Of a stretch of 64,000 bases of DNA, positions 38,338 through 47,688 are shown one piece after another (the first letter of the stretch is position 1; each line of letters opens with the position of its first letter). Under the pieces are notes generated by a model that was not told the DNA's origin, did no database searches, and saw only the letters and a program-made list of their open reading frames with translations. The DNA comes from Massilia sp. KIM (GTDB lineage Bacteria; Pseudomonadota; Gammaproteobacteria; Burkholderiales; Burkholderiaceae_D): assembly GCF_002007115.1 (NCBI RefSeq), contig NZ_MVAD01000001.1:2666001-2730000 (forward strand), given 5' to 3'. The position numbers were made by a program, and so were the translations under genes.

Positions 38338-39421
38338 TATTATCCTTTCGGTCAGTCGGAACCGGAACCAGGATCCGGCCCTGTCGTCCTTGTTGGTTGT
38401 ATGCCGCCAGCGCGATGGCGGCGGCCTCCTGCGCGTGGCCGGCCCGGCACAAGGCCACGCAGGCGCCGCCGAAGCCGGCGCCGGTCAGGCGCGCCCCGAG
38501 CACGCCGGGCGCCTTGCGCAGCGCGTCGCACAGGGCGTCCAGCTCGGGAATCGACACCTCGTAATCGTCGCGCAGGCTGAAGTGGGAAGCGTTCATCAGT
38601 TCGCCGAAGCGCTCGGCGCTCACGCCCTTCGCCGCCTCCAGCACGCGCAGGTTTTCATGCACCACGTGGCGGGCGCGCTCGCGCAGCGGCGAAGGCAGCG
38701 CTTCCACCGACTGCGGATCGGCCACGTCGCGCAGCGCCTGCACGCCCAGCTTGCGCGCCGCTTCCTCGCATTCTGCGCGCCGCTCGTTGTACTTGCTGGC
38801 CGCCAGCTTGCGCGCCACGCCGGAGTCGACCACGATCACCTCGGTCCCGGGCGGCAGCGGCACCAGGCGGTGCTCGAGGGTGCGCGCATCGATGAACAGC
38901 ATGGTCTCCTGGTCTGCCAGGCTGGACGCCATCTGGTCCATGATCCCGCAGTTCACGTGCGCGTACTCGATCTCGGCGCGCTGGGCGATGCGCGCCAGCT
39001 TCACGTCGTCGAGTTCGAAACCCAGCAGCGCGCGCATGGCGCGCAGGGTCGCCACTTCCAGCGCCGCCGAAGACGACAGGCCGGAGCCGACCGGCAGGTT
39101 GGTCTCGACGTAGATGCGCAGCGGCGGCACCTCCACGCCCTCGGCCTGGACCAGCCGGATGCAGCCCTCGATATAGCTGCCGAAGCCCTGCGGCGGGCTG
39201 CCGTCCTTGGGGAAGGTGACGGTGGCGTCCAGGGTCGGCGAATAGAAGTGGAAGTGATCGTCGCCGCTGCGGCTCATCGCCACCACGGTGCGCTGGGGCG
39301 TCGCCGCCGGCAGCATGTAGCCGTCGTTGTAGTCGGTATGCTCGCCCAGCAGGTTGACGCGCCCCGGCGCCGAGGCGTTCACCTCGGGCGCGCCGCCGAA
39401 AAAGGTGTCAGTCGTTACCAT
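38324..39421 (-). CDS. galK: Galactokinase
   Basis: 365 aa GHMP kinase phosphorylating galactose at C1. The galactose signature GRVNLLGEHTDYNDGYMLPA and the ATP loop PVGSGLSSSAALEV are present, as is the third motif LTGAGFGGACVALC. Second enzyme of the Leloir pathway encoded here. galM and galE are not in the window. Confidence 0.95.
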
Positions 39422-39427
39422 CGTTAA

Positions 39428-40516
39428 TCACGCCTCCAGCCAAAGCGGCCGCTTGCGGCCATGTACGTCCAGCGCCGGCCAGCCGGGGTCGAACGTCAGG
39501 TTCTCGAGCCCTTGCGGGCCGAGCAGGAAAGTGTCTTCGATCTTCATGCCGGCGAAGCTCGGATTGAACGCGAAGGCCATGCCGGTCTCGAGCTGGGTGG
39601 CGGTGCTCGGCCCGGCGAGGATCTCGCGCGCCTGGTAGCCGGTGATGCCGCCCTGGTGGTGCTCGGCGATCGCGTCCTCGCGGTCGGCGTGGCGGTAGGC
39701 TTGGGCCAGCGCGTGGTACACGGCCGACAGCGACTTGCCCGGCGCCACCGCCGCCAGGCCGGTGGCCTCGACGTCGTGCAGGACCCGCTGTTCCTCCGGC
39801 GCCGGGCCGAAGCTGACGAAGCGCGTCAGGTTGGCGTACAGGCCGTGGCGACGGGCGCAGAAGACCAGCATCGCGCGCCGGCCGATCGGCTCGGCGGACG
39901 GGGTCGGATGGCGGTACAGCGGCAGGCGCCGCTCGCCGGCGGCCAGCACCAGGGCCGGGTGGATGCCGCGCCGCCACAAGGCCTCGGCGCCGGCGCCGGC
40001 CAGCTCGAATTCGGTCCACTCCGGCCGCGCGCGGCGCAGCGCCTCGCTCATGGCCTCGGCGGCCTCGCGTCCCAGCAGGCGGTAGCGCTCATGCTCGCCC
40101 GGTCCCAGCACCAGGCGGCGCTGGCGCAGGGCCAGGGGCAGCGGCTGCTCGCCGTTCACGGGCCGGTCCGACAGCAGGACGCGTCCCGCCGCCGCGTTCT
40201 GGACGTAACGCTCGCGCAGCTCGGGTTCGGCCCAGGGCTCGATGTGGAAGGTGAAGCCGGGCGGGATTTCCTCGGCGCGCAGGCGCTCGGCCTCGATGGC
40301 GTCGGTCAGCACGCAGGCTTCGTCGGCCGTGACCAGCACCTCGGCCACGCCGGTGTCGGCGGCCAGCAGCACGCTGCTGGAGCCGCCCGCGGTGACCCAG
40401 GCGAACCAGTCCACCCCGCGCAGCCGGATCGCGCCGGCGCCGGCCTGGGCCAGCGTGGCGCGCAGCAGCGCCAGCTTGTCCGCGACCTCGGCGGCACGCG
40501 CCTCCAGTCCCATCAT
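39428..40516 (-). CDS. M24 (creatinase/aminopeptidase P fold) protein lacking metal ligands
   Basis: 362 aa with the N-terminal creatinase domain (residues 1-140) and a C-terminal pita-bread domain. Positions usually holding metal-binding residues are altered: the Asp pair in ...DxTR is replaced (GLYANLTRF, Asn for Asp), and the Glu of MxxTxEPG is Asn (MAFAFNPSFA). The last Glu (KIEDTFLL) remains. It is probably not a metallopeptidase; creatinase-like or structural roles are possible. It overlaps galT by 4 bp (ATGA) and precedes galK by 6 bp, so it belongs to the gal operon. Confidence 0.82.
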   Translation of the reverse strand: MMGLEARAAEVADKLALLRATLAQAGAGAIRLRGVDWFAWVTAGGSSSVLLAADTGVAEVLVTADEACVLTDAIEAERLRAEEIPPGFTFHIEPWAEPELRERYVQNAAAGRVLLSDRPVNGEQPLPLALRQRRLVLGPGEHERYRLLGREAAEAMSEALRRARPEWTEFELAGAGAEALWRRGIHPALVLAAGERRLPLYRHPTPSAEPIGRRAMLVFCARRHGLYANLTRFVSFGPAPEEQRVLHDVEATGLAAVAPGKSLSAVYHALAQAYRHADREDAIAEHHQGGITGYQAREILAGPSTATQLETGMAFAFNPSFAGMKIEDTFLLGPQGLENLTFDPGWPALDVHGRKRPLWLEA

Positions 40517-41607
40517 GCCGGGTCCTCCAGCCTGACCTCCACCTGCTGCAGTTCATAAGCCGTGGTCTCGGGCAGCACGTCCATCGCGAACATGCCGGCC
40601 GCCAGCTCGGTGCCGGCCAGGTACTTGAGCCGGTCCTTGGTGCGGTAAGGCGGATAGAACTGGCAATGCAGCTGGGTTTCCGGATGCTCGGCGCCGTCGG
40701 TCGGCGCCTGGTACCAGGCCATCAGGTAAGGGAAAGGCCGGTTCCACAGGTTCTCGTACTTGAGCAGCACGGTCTTGAGCGCGCGCGCCAGGCTTTCGCG
40801 CTGGGGCGGCGTGAGCGCCGCGAAGTCCTTGCAGGGCGCGGTCGGCATCACCCACACCTCGTAGGGGTAGCGCGCGCAGGCCGGCACGAAGGCGATCGCG
40901 TACTCGTCCTGGAACAGCACGCGCTTGCCGTCGGCGGCCTCGTCGCGCGCCATGTCGCACAGCAGGCTGGCGCCGTGCTGCAGGTAGTACTCGCGTTCCT
41001 GGGCCAGCTGGCGCGCCGGCACCGCCGGCACGAAGGGATAGGAGTAGATCTGGCCATGCGGATGGTGCAGGGTCACGCCGACCTCGGCGCCGCGGTTCTC
41101 GAAGGGCAGCACGTAGTGGATATGCGGCTGGCTGCCGATGCGCACGGTGCGGTCGCCCCAGACCTGGAGCAGCAGCTCGATGCGCGACAGCGGCAGGTAG
41201 GCCAGGCCGGCGTCCGGGTTCTGGGTGAACACCACCACCTCGCAATGGCCGTTGGCCGGCGCGGTCGGCACCGTCAGGGTCGGCGGGTCGTGCGACTCCA
41301 GCGCCAGCGAGGGGAAGCGGTTGTCGAACACCGCGATCTCGTAGTCGCCAGCCGGCATCTCGGTCGGGTGCTCCGGATCCTTGATCGGCGCCAGCGGGTT
41401 GTACTGCGGCGGCGGCTGGTAAGTCCTGTTCTGGCGGAAGGCCGCATAGGTCACCCACTCGCCGCGCAGCGGATGCCAGCGCAGGTGGGGATTCGCGTGC
41501 TGGGGATCGGCAAAGGGACTGGGCGCGGTGAGCCCCTCCGGGATCGGCTGGTTGCTGTAGAGAGTGAGATTGCGTCCGTCCGGTTTCTTCAGGTCTTTAC
41601 TGTGCAT
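40513..41607 (-). CDS. galT: Galactose-1-phosphate uridylyltransferase
   Basis: 364 aa. The active-site HPHGQ triad is at residues 182-186 (VTLHHPHGQIYSYPF) with His184 the uridylylated residue. The N-terminus has DGRNLTLYSNQPIPEGLTAPSPF. First gene of the operon galT - M24-like - galK - GH2, all coupled. Transfers UMP between UDP-glucose and galactose-1-phosphate. Confidence 0.95.
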   Translation of the reverse strand: MHSKDLKKPDGRNLTLYSNQPIPEGLTAPSPFADPQHANPHLRWHPLRGEWVTYAAFRQNRTYQPPPQYNPLAPIKDPEHPTEMPAGDYEIAVFDNRFPSLALESHDPPTLTVPTAPANGHCEVVVFTQNPDAGLAYLPLSRIELLLQVWGDRTVRIGSQPHIHYVLPFENRGAEVGVTLHHPHGQIYSYPFVPAVPARQLAQEREYYLQHGASLLCDMARDEAADGKRVLFQDEYAIAFVPACARYPYEVWVMPTAPCKDFAALTPPQRESLARALKTVLLKYENLWNRPFPYLMAWYQAPTDGAEHPETQLHCQFYPPYRTKDRLKYLAGTELAAGMFAMDVLPETTAYELQQVEVRLEDPA

Positions 41608-42009
41608 GGCAATGGATGATTGTCGTTCACGTCCGGCGCGAGCCCGGCAGGAGCCGGAGCGACCGGCACGGACAAGCGTGCCCGGATCGATGCGCTCGCG
41701 GATAAGACGATCCTATCATGCTGTTTTCGCCACATTTTTCGCACGTACAAGCCTCATTTTCCAAGCGTCAATGAGACCTTGGGACCAGGGTAGGCGCCCT
41801 CTGGCCCAAGCCCTTGACTCTCCAAGGGAGAACGCATGGGGTAGCGCTATCAGCAGCCCCTTGTGTAAGCTCAGTCCTACAAGATCGCTAGAATTTTTTA
41901 CACGTTTTGGCAAGCAAAACGCTGACAGGCGGCAGAGCGGCCAGAGGAGATCCGGCCAGCGCCATGGGACGGAAGGCAGAGGCCAGCCGGCCCCTGCCCT
42001 CCTGGGGAC
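41608..42009. other. 402-bp intergenic region upstream of galT
   Basis: It holds the galT promoter (minus strand) and the 3' end of the M20 gene transcript. A dyad CGTTTTG-GCAAG-CAAAACG (41903-41921) is the clearest regulatory candidate. No repressor gene (GalR-like) lies next to the operon. No ORF is credible. Confidence 0.4.
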
Positions 42010-43521
42010 TTATCTGGCCAGCTCGGCCAGCACCGCGGTGTACATCTGCAGGTTCAGCAACAATTGCTTGGTGGTGATGAATTCATGCTCCGAGTGGCCG
42101 GTATAGACCTTGCCCGGCATGGCCGGGCCGAAGCTGACGGCATTCGGGAACAGGCGCGAATTGGTGCCGCCGCCGATCGCGACCGGCTTCGGATCCTTCA
42201 TGCCGGTGAAGTACGAGAACACCTTCATCAGGGTCGGCAGTTGCGGCGGATTCTTCTGCACCCAGGGGTCGCCGATGCGCACCGCGATGTTGGACAGCGC
42301 CAGGTTGCGGCCCTGCCATTGGGCCAGCGCGGCATTGATCTCGTTGCTCAGCTGCTCGCCAGTCTTGCCCTGCGGGCGGCGCAGGTTGATCGACACTTCG
42401 ATGCCGTCCTCGCGCTGCTTGATCACGGTGGGCGCGAAGCTCATCGGCCCCATGAAGCCGTCGCGGTAGGCGATGTTGCCGAATTTCTCGCCATGGATGC
42501 CGGTTCCCACCATCTCGTTGAGGTAGTTCACCACGCCGCCGGCGGTGGTGTTGGTCCAGGGGCGCACCGCCAGCGCGTCGGCCAGCATGCTGATCGCGTT
42601 CACGCCGTCTTCCGGCTTGGAGGAGTGGGCCGAGACGCCCTTGGCACGGATCGCCAGGCTGCTCCCCTGCCATGCGAAGTCGTAGCGCATGCCCTCGTGC
42701 CGCGCGCCGCGCGCACGGATCGCCTTTTCGAGTTCCGGGTTGGCGTTGGCGATCAGCGCGTTCGCGTCTTCCGGAATCTGGCTGCCGAAAAAGCCGCCGC
42801 CGAATTCCGCCACCCAGGGCTCGCCCTCGGGCGCGGCCTGGGCGCCCGCCTTCGGAACGGTCACCGCCACCGTGCCATAACCCTTCTCGGCCGTCACCGC
42901 CGGGTACTCGGCGTCGAGCGTGATGTTGATCTGCGGCGGCTCGTGGGTCTTGAGGAATTCGACCAGCGGCTGCCAGTCCGATTCCTCGCCCATGTAGACG
43001 TAGAGCTCGATGCGCTTGGAGAGCGGCACCTGGCGGTCCTTGAGGGCCTTCATCGCGTAGAGCGCGGTGGCGATCGGCCCCTTGTCGTCCTCGGCGCCGC
43101 GCGCCAGCAGCTTGCCCGGCTCGCTGGTGCGGTCGAGCTCGAAGGGCGATTTCTTCCACTTGCTCGCATCCACCGGCTGCACGTCGCCGTGGGTGATCAC
43201 GCCGACCCGCTCGCTGCCCGCGCCCAGGCCGACGATCACCACCCAGCCGTGGTCGGCGTAGTCGAGGCCGAGACGCTCGGCTTCCAGCTTGAGCGCGTTC
43301 TTGAAGGCGATGTGGACCGGATTCTGGTCCGAGGGGAGCTTGGGGTCGGCCACGGTGTTGTAGCTGACCAGCTTGGCCAGGGTCTCGACGATGTCCTGGC
43401 GGTAGGCCGAGACCGCATGCTTGGCGGCCTTGACGGCGGCGTCCCCGGGTACGGCGGGCGCCGCATTGCCTGCAAGGGCGGTAGCCAGCAGCAGGCTGGC
43501 AAGCAGAGTTCTTCTCATCAT
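42010..43521 (-). CDS. M20 family dipeptidase, secreted
   Basis: 503 aa. A signal peptide (MMRRTLLASLLLATALAGNAA) makes it periplasmic or exported. The dinuclear-zinc site residues are visible: ITHGDVQPVD (His, Asp), MGEESDW (Glu pair), DAEY (Asp) and TGHSEHEF (His). The insert domain matches PepV/Sapep-like dipeptidases. The start used is the double ATG at 43521; residues upstream are not signal-peptide-like. Cleaves small peptides or dipeptides, presumably for nutrition. Confidence 0.88.
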   Translation of the reverse strand: MMRRTLLASLLLATALAGNAAPAVPGDAAVKAAKHAVSAYRQDIVETLAKLVSYNTVADPKLPSDQNPVHIAFKNALKLEAERLGLDYADHGWVVIVGLGAGSERVGVITHGDVQPVDASKWKKSPFELDRTSEPGKLLARGAEDDKGPIATALYAMKALKDRQVPLSKRIELYVYMGEESDWQPLVEFLKTHEPPQINITLDAEYPAVTAEKGYGTVAVTVPKAGAQAAPEGEPWVAEFGGGFFGSQIPEDANALIANANPELEKAIRARGARHEGMRYDFAWQGSSLAIRAKGVSAHSSKPEDGVNAISMLADALAVRPWTNTTAGGVVNYLNEMVGTGIHGEKFGNIAYRDGFMGPMSFAPTVIKQREDGIEVSINLRRPQGKTGEQLSNEINAALAQWQGRNLALSNIAVRIGDPWVQKNPPQLPTLMKVFSYFTGMKDPKPVAIGGGTNSRLFPNAVSFGPAMPGKVYTGHSEHEFITTKQLLLNLQMYTAVLAELAR

Positions 43522-43836
43522 GTGTTGCCGGTCTCCAGTTTGCAAAAGCGCAATGAGTCTAGCATGGGCCCGGCAGGGATGGTGCGCAGCGCGGGCGCGT
43601 GCAAGCGCCGCCGGCAAGGCGGGAGAACGGCACGGGGAAGATGTGGGCGGGTGGAGCGGCGCAGGGTGCGCGGAGAGGCTGAAGATGCAGGCCGGCGGGC
43701 AGTTCCGCGCGCGGGTCCCGCATCCTCGCTGGGGCTTGCAAAGTGTGGTGCGCGGAAGTATCGCCGTGGCCCACCATGGCGATCTCCTCAGCGCAAACCA
43801 TTGGGTCCGGCCGGCCCGGCGGCCGGCCGCGTCGGA
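43522..43836. other. 315-bp intergenic region
   Basis: It contains a GC hairpin CGGCCGGCC-CGGC-GGCCGGCCG (43808-43829), probably the terminator of the minus-strand gene at 44214. A 72-codon minus-strand frame (43559-43777) has a good GAGGAGATC box but Pro/Ala/Arg/Cys-rich composition; not called. Confidence 0.4.
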
Positions 43837-44214
43837 TCAGCGCTTGGCCAGGATCTGGCGGCCACCCGGCTCGGTCACGCGCACTTCTTCGGCCGTGCGA
43901 CGGTCGCCGTGGAAGCTGATGCGCATGTCCTTGCTCGGCGCGACGAAGCGGTTCTTGCCGACGTGGATCAGTTCGACCGGGCCGTCGCCGAAGTCGGCGT
44001 ACACGGTGCGGTTCTTGCCGGTGACGGTCAGCACGCGGCCGTCTTCCAGTCCGTACTCGCCCTGCACTTTGGTGTAGTTGGTCCAGGTCAGGTGCACCTG
44101 GGCGGCCGGCGAGGTGACGACCACGCGTTCGGTGCCTGCGCCTTGCGGGCCGGCCATGGCGGACATCGAGAGGACGGCGGCGCCGGCGAACAGAGCGATA
44201 CGGTTGATGCGCAT
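43837..44214 (-). CDS. Small periplasmic hypothetical protein
   Basis: 125 aa. A signal peptide ends near SAMA/GPQG (residue 22). The mature part is beta-rich (VVVTSPAAQVHLTW, YGLEDGRVLTVTGKNRTVYADF, VELIHVGKNRFVAPSKDMRISF). An AAAGGAATT box precedes the ATG. No family was recognised. Possibly an envelope beta-protein. Terminator-like hairpin downstream (43808-43829). Confidence 0.8.
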   Translation of the reverse strand: MRINRIALFAGAAVLSMSAMAGPQGAGTERVVVTSPAAQVHLTWTNYTKVQGEYGLEDGRVLTVTGKNRTVYADFGDGPVELIHVGKNRFVAPSKDMRISFHGDRRTAEEVRVTEPGGRQILAKR

Positions 44215-44615
44215 GATGAAATTCCTTTCAGGTCGAAATCTGGAGAACGGACCTGGCGGCATGCTGTCTTGCGATTCGCCACGCGGTCCACGCTGTCGGT
44301 TTCGCCAGCGTCTGTGTTTGTCTGGCGATGTGGGAAGTCTAGTCTTGTCAGGATTGGCAACAAGCGGCGAAGGCATGAGGCGCTGAAAATGGGCGATGAA
44401 ATGCGAAAAACGCGCCCTGGACGGGGCATGCATATTCGCGTGCGGCGAGCACGTCTGCACGCAGTGCATATCTCCTCCGCGAGAGGTCCGATGCAAGCCA
44501 GAAAGCCCGTCGCGACGGGCTTTCTGCGATATCGACGCAAGCGCGGCCGGGCGTGCGTCCTGCTGCATCAAGATGCCGTAGAGTAGCGTCATCCAATCAT
44601 TTTTTTAGGCCCGAT
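44215..44615. other. 401-bp divergent intergenic region with 28-nt palindrome
   Basis: It contains promoters of both flanking genes and a perfect 28-nt palindrome at 44499-44526 (CAGAAAGCCCGTCG followed by its complement). It looks like a terminator stem but follows no gene on either strand, which suggests a small RNA end or a protein-binding site. Confidence 0.4.
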
Positions 44616-45641
44616 ATGCACCCGATTCCCTTGGTGGCGACCACCCGTGGCTATGCCGACAGCGGCCTGGTCGTCGAGAACGTGCACAGCGGTTCCATCG
44701 CCGTGGTCGACACGGCCGGACGCCTGCTGTGGCAGGCGGGCGACCCGCATTACCCGACCTTCACGCGCTCGGCGCTCAAGCCCTTCCAAGCCCTGCCCTT
44801 CATCCTGTCGGATGGCCCGGCGCGCTTCGCGCTCACACGCGACGAGCTGGCCCTGCTGTGCGCCAGCCATTCGGGCGAGGAGCGCCACCTGGCCGGGGTG
44901 AGGTCGATCCTGGACAAGATCGGGCTCGACCCCGGCCACCTCGAATGCGGTTGCGCCACGCCCTTGTATTACGAGGCGGTGGGCAAGCCGGCGCCCCAGG
45001 ACCGCAGCTGGACGCCGCTGCACCACAACTGTTCCGGCAAGCACAGCGGCTTCCTGGCCTGGTGCCGCCTGCACGGCGCACCCACCCAAGGCTATGTCGA
45101 GCCCGGCCACCCGCTGCAGCAGGCAATCCGCAGCACCCTGGCCGACACCGCCGGCATGCCCGAGGATGCGATGGCGACCGGCATCGACGGCTGCTCGGCG
45201 CCCAATTACGCGATGCCGCTGTCGCGCCTGGCCCACCTGTATGCACGCCTCGCGCAGGGAAACAGGGACGAAGCGCTGGGCGGCGCCATGGGCCAGCTCT
45301 TCGATGCGATGACAGCGCGGCCCGACCTGGTCTCGGGCGAGGAGCGCACCGACCTGCACTGGATGACGGCGGGCGGCGGCGACTGGGTCGCCAAGATCGG
45401 CGCCGACGCGGTGCAGGCGATCGGCGTGCGCTCGGCCGGGATCGGGATCGCGATCAAGATCTCGGACGGCAACAGCCGCGCATTGCATCCGGCCGTGTTC
45501 GGCGTGCTGGACCAGCTCGGCATGCTCGACGACGCGCGCCGCGCGCAACTCGAACGCTATCGCCAGCCTCCGATCAGGAATGCGCGTGGCGTGGCGGCGG
45601 GCGACATCCGCACGCTGTTTACGCTGCAGCCGGCGGGCTGA
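44616..45641 (+). CDS. Asparaginase (AsnA-II/R. etli type, PF06089-like)
   Basis: 341 aa. It has the family's start (ATTRGYADSGLVVENVHSGSIAV), catalytic-region HNCSGKHSGFLA, IDGCSAPNYAMPL and GRP-like VSGEERTDLHW. This is the thermolabile asparaginase class unrelated to EcAII/type I. Hydrolyses L-asparagine to aspartate and ammonia in the cytosol. The ATG at 44616 follows a TTTTTTTAGG stretch. Confidence 0.85.
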   Translation: MHPIPLVATTRGYADSGLVVENVHSGSIAVVDTAGRLLWQAGDPHYPTFTRSALKPFQALPFILSDGPARFALTRDELALLCASHSGEERHLAGVRSILDKIGLDPGHLECGCATPLYYEAVGKPAPQDRSWTPLHHNCSGKHSGFLAWCRLHGAPTQGYVEPGHPLQQAIRSTLADTAGMPEDAMATGIDGCSAPNYAMPLSRLAHLYARLAQGNRDEALGGAMGQLFDAMTARPDLVSGEERTDLHWMTAGGGDWVAKIGADAVQAIGVRSAGIGIAIKISDGNSRALHPAVFGVLDQLGMLDDARRAQLERYRQPPIRNARGVAAGDIRTLFTLQPAG

Positions 45642-45714
45642 ACGTTCCACGGGGTATCGAACGCACATCAGGCGGCTATCGTCGTAGCATGAAACGCATT
45701 GCCCCGGAGGTCAC

Positions 45715-46737
45715 ATGCGCGTCCTGCACCGCCACGCCAGCCTGTTCCTGCTGTTCGCCAGCCTGCTGCTGGGCGGCTGCGCCACGCTCTCGGGCAGCGA
45801 CGCGGCCGCCATCGGCGGCAAGACCTATGTCGTCACCGGCGCCTCGAGCGGACTGGGACGCGGCGTCGCCGAGCGGCTCGGCAGCCTGCGCGCCAACGTG
45901 GTGCTGGCTGCGCGCCGCACCGACGCCCTGGAAGAGGTTGCCGCGCAGGTCAGGGCCAAGGGCGGCGCGGCCCTGGTGATCGGCACCGACGTCGCCAGGC
46001 CTGAGGAAGTTCAGCGCCTGGCGCAGGCGGCGGTGCAGCGCTTTGGCCGCATCGACGTGTGGATCAACAATGCCGGTGTCGGCGCGATCGGCCGTTTCGA
46101 AGAGATTCCGCTGGAAGACCACGCGCGGATCGTCGACGTGAATCTCAAGGGCGTGATCTACGGCAGCCATGTGGCACTGCGCCAGTTCCGCCAGCAGAAC
46201 GGCGGAGTCCTGGTCAATATTGGCTCGGTGGAAAGCGAAGTGCCGCTCGCCTACCACGCCAGCTACGCCTCGACCAAGGCGGCCGTGCTGGGCCTGGGAC
46301 GGGCGCTCAACGAGGAGTTGCGCCTGGCGGGGCTGCGCGACCGCATCCAGGTCGCCACCGTGCTGCCCTGGGCCACCGACACGCCCTTTTTCACCCATGC
46401 GGCCAACTACACCGGGCGCCGGTCGCGCATGCCGTTCATGGACGACCCGGCCAAGGTGGTGGAGGTGATCGTGCGCGCCTCGGTGCATCCGCGCGAGGAA
46501 GTGCCGGCCGGCTGGAAGGCGCGTGGCGCCTATTGGTCGCACCGCGTCGCTCCCGATCTCACCGAAAGGATCTCGGCCAACATCGCGCATACTCAGCAAT
46601 TCGAGAAGGCGCCGCCGATGGCGCCGACCAGCGGCGCGGTGCACAAGCCGATGCAGGGCGCGGCCACGCGCGGCGTCGACGGCGGCATCCGCGCCCGCAT
46701 GCGCCAGGAGGACGCGGCGCGCGAAGGCGGCGACTAG
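45715..46737 (+). CDS. SDR oxidoreductase with lipoprotein signal
   Basis: 340 aa. The first 21 residues (MRVLHRHASLFLLFASLLLGGC) are a lipoprotein signal with lipobox LLGGC and Cys near 22. The Rossmann/SDR domain follows (TGASSGLG, INNAG, YASTK). A C-terminal extension of about 70 residues is Arg/Ala-rich. An SDR outside the cytosol is unusual as NAD(P)H is cytosolic. The GGAGG box supports this start. A signal-less internal start cannot be excluded. Confidence 0.85.
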   Translation: MRVLHRHASLFLLFASLLLGGCATLSGSDAAAIGGKTYVVTGASSGLGRGVAERLGSLRANVVLAARRTDALEEVAAQVRAKGGAALVIGTDVARPEEVQRLAQAAVQRFGRIDVWINNAGVGAIGRFEEIPLEDHARIVDVNLKGVIYGSHVALRQFRQQNGGVLVNIGSVESEVPLAYHASYASTKAAVLGLGRALNEELRLAGLRDRIQVATVLPWATDTPFFTHAANYTGRRSRMPFMDDPAKVVEVIVRASVHPREEVPAGWKARGAYWSHRVAPDLTERISANIAHTQQFEKAPPMAPTSGAVHKPMQGAATRGVDGGIRARMRQEDAAREGGD

Positions 46738-46738
46738 G

Positions 46739-47596
46739 CTAGGCCGCCAGCCGGCGCAGCATGGCGGCCACCGCGTCCAGCACCGTCCTGTCGCCCCAAT
46801 ACTCATTGTGGGCGAGCGGGTTCCAGCTGCGCAGCACCATGCTCAGCACGCCGTCGTTGGCGTTGATGGCGCGGTCCTCGACCAGCGCCCGGTAACCGGG
46901 CGACAAGGGCTGCAGCGGCCAGCCGAGCGCGTCGTCGGGATCGTAGAAGTTGATCCACTTGAACAGGGGCGTCGGCGGCGCGATCGGGATGATGTGCATC
47001 TCCTTGTGCGCGGCTACGAAGATCGGGATGTTGCAGCCGGTCGTGACCAGGCCGGCGCAGCTGCCGCCGCCCAGGAAGCTCTTTTCGCTGGCGGTGAGGG
47101 TCCGGTTGTAGGTCGCCTGGGCCCAGGCGTCGATGTTGCGCCAGATGCCGGCGCCGACCGGCTTGCCGGCGGCGGCCTTCTGGGCGTCGTACAGGTAGCT
47201 CGACAGCACCTGGCAGCCGAGCGACTGGGCGAGGAACACCACCGGCATGCTCGGACGCACCGCGTGGGCCGACATCAGGGTGCGCGCGATCTCGCCCTGG
47301 GCCAGCTCGTAGACCGAGCCCGGGATCTCCTTGCGGTTCTCCAGCCCGGCGGCGTCACCGAAGCCGAACAGCACGAACTTGCGCAGGTCGTCGTAGCGCA
47401 CCTCGCTGCCCGACTTCACCCGGTCCCAGACCATGTACTGGTTGTCCTGCAGGATCTTCTGGTAGTACACCGAGTACATGCTGGCCTGATCGGCGACCGT
47501 CCCCAGGCGGGCCCGCACGGCCGCCATCAGCCCGTCGGCATAGTTGGGAAGGGTTTCTCCCATTCCATGCACCGTAATGAGTGCCACCTGCGCCAT
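46739..47596 (-). CDS. Alpha/beta-hydrolase-like protein
   Basis: 285 aa. The start ALITVHGMGET and the later VVFLAQSLGCQVLSSYLYDA give an oxyanion/nucleophile-elbow pattern (AQSLG instead of GxSxG). Acid and His positions are not obvious. No signal peptide. A GGGAGGCG box precedes the ATG. Probable hydrolase of unknown substrate. Confidence 0.75.
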   Translation of the reverse strand: MAQVALITVHGMGETLPNYADGLMAAVRARLGTVADQASMYSVYYQKILQDNQYMVWDRVKSGSEVRYDDLRKFVLFGFGDAAGLENRKEIPGSVYELAQGEIARTLMSAHAVRPSMPVVFLAQSLGCQVLSSYLYDAQKAAAGKPVGAGIWRNIDAWAQATYNRTLTASEKSFLGGGSCAGLVTTGCNIPIFVAAHKEMHIIPIAPPTPLFKWINFYDPDDALGWPLQPLSPGYRALVEDRAINANDGVLSMVLRSWNPLAHNEYWGDRTVLDAVAAMLRRLAA

Positions 47597-47688
47597 GATC
47601 GCCTCCCTCGTACTGCGCTATCTCAAGTCTACAGCGTACCAAACCTGAGGTAATCGCGAGCGCGTTGCGGAACTGGCACAATCCGGAC

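Noticed and set aside
43559..43777. 72-codon minus-strand frame with a good GAGGAGATC box
   Set aside because: Composition is Pro/Ala/Arg/Cys-rich like shadow frames of this GC-rich genome; kept only as a comment in the gap entry.
47665..47688. TTG start extending the uracil-DNA glycosylase-like protein by 8 residues
   Set aside because: No properly spaced ribosome-binding site; the ATG at 47689 is simpler.
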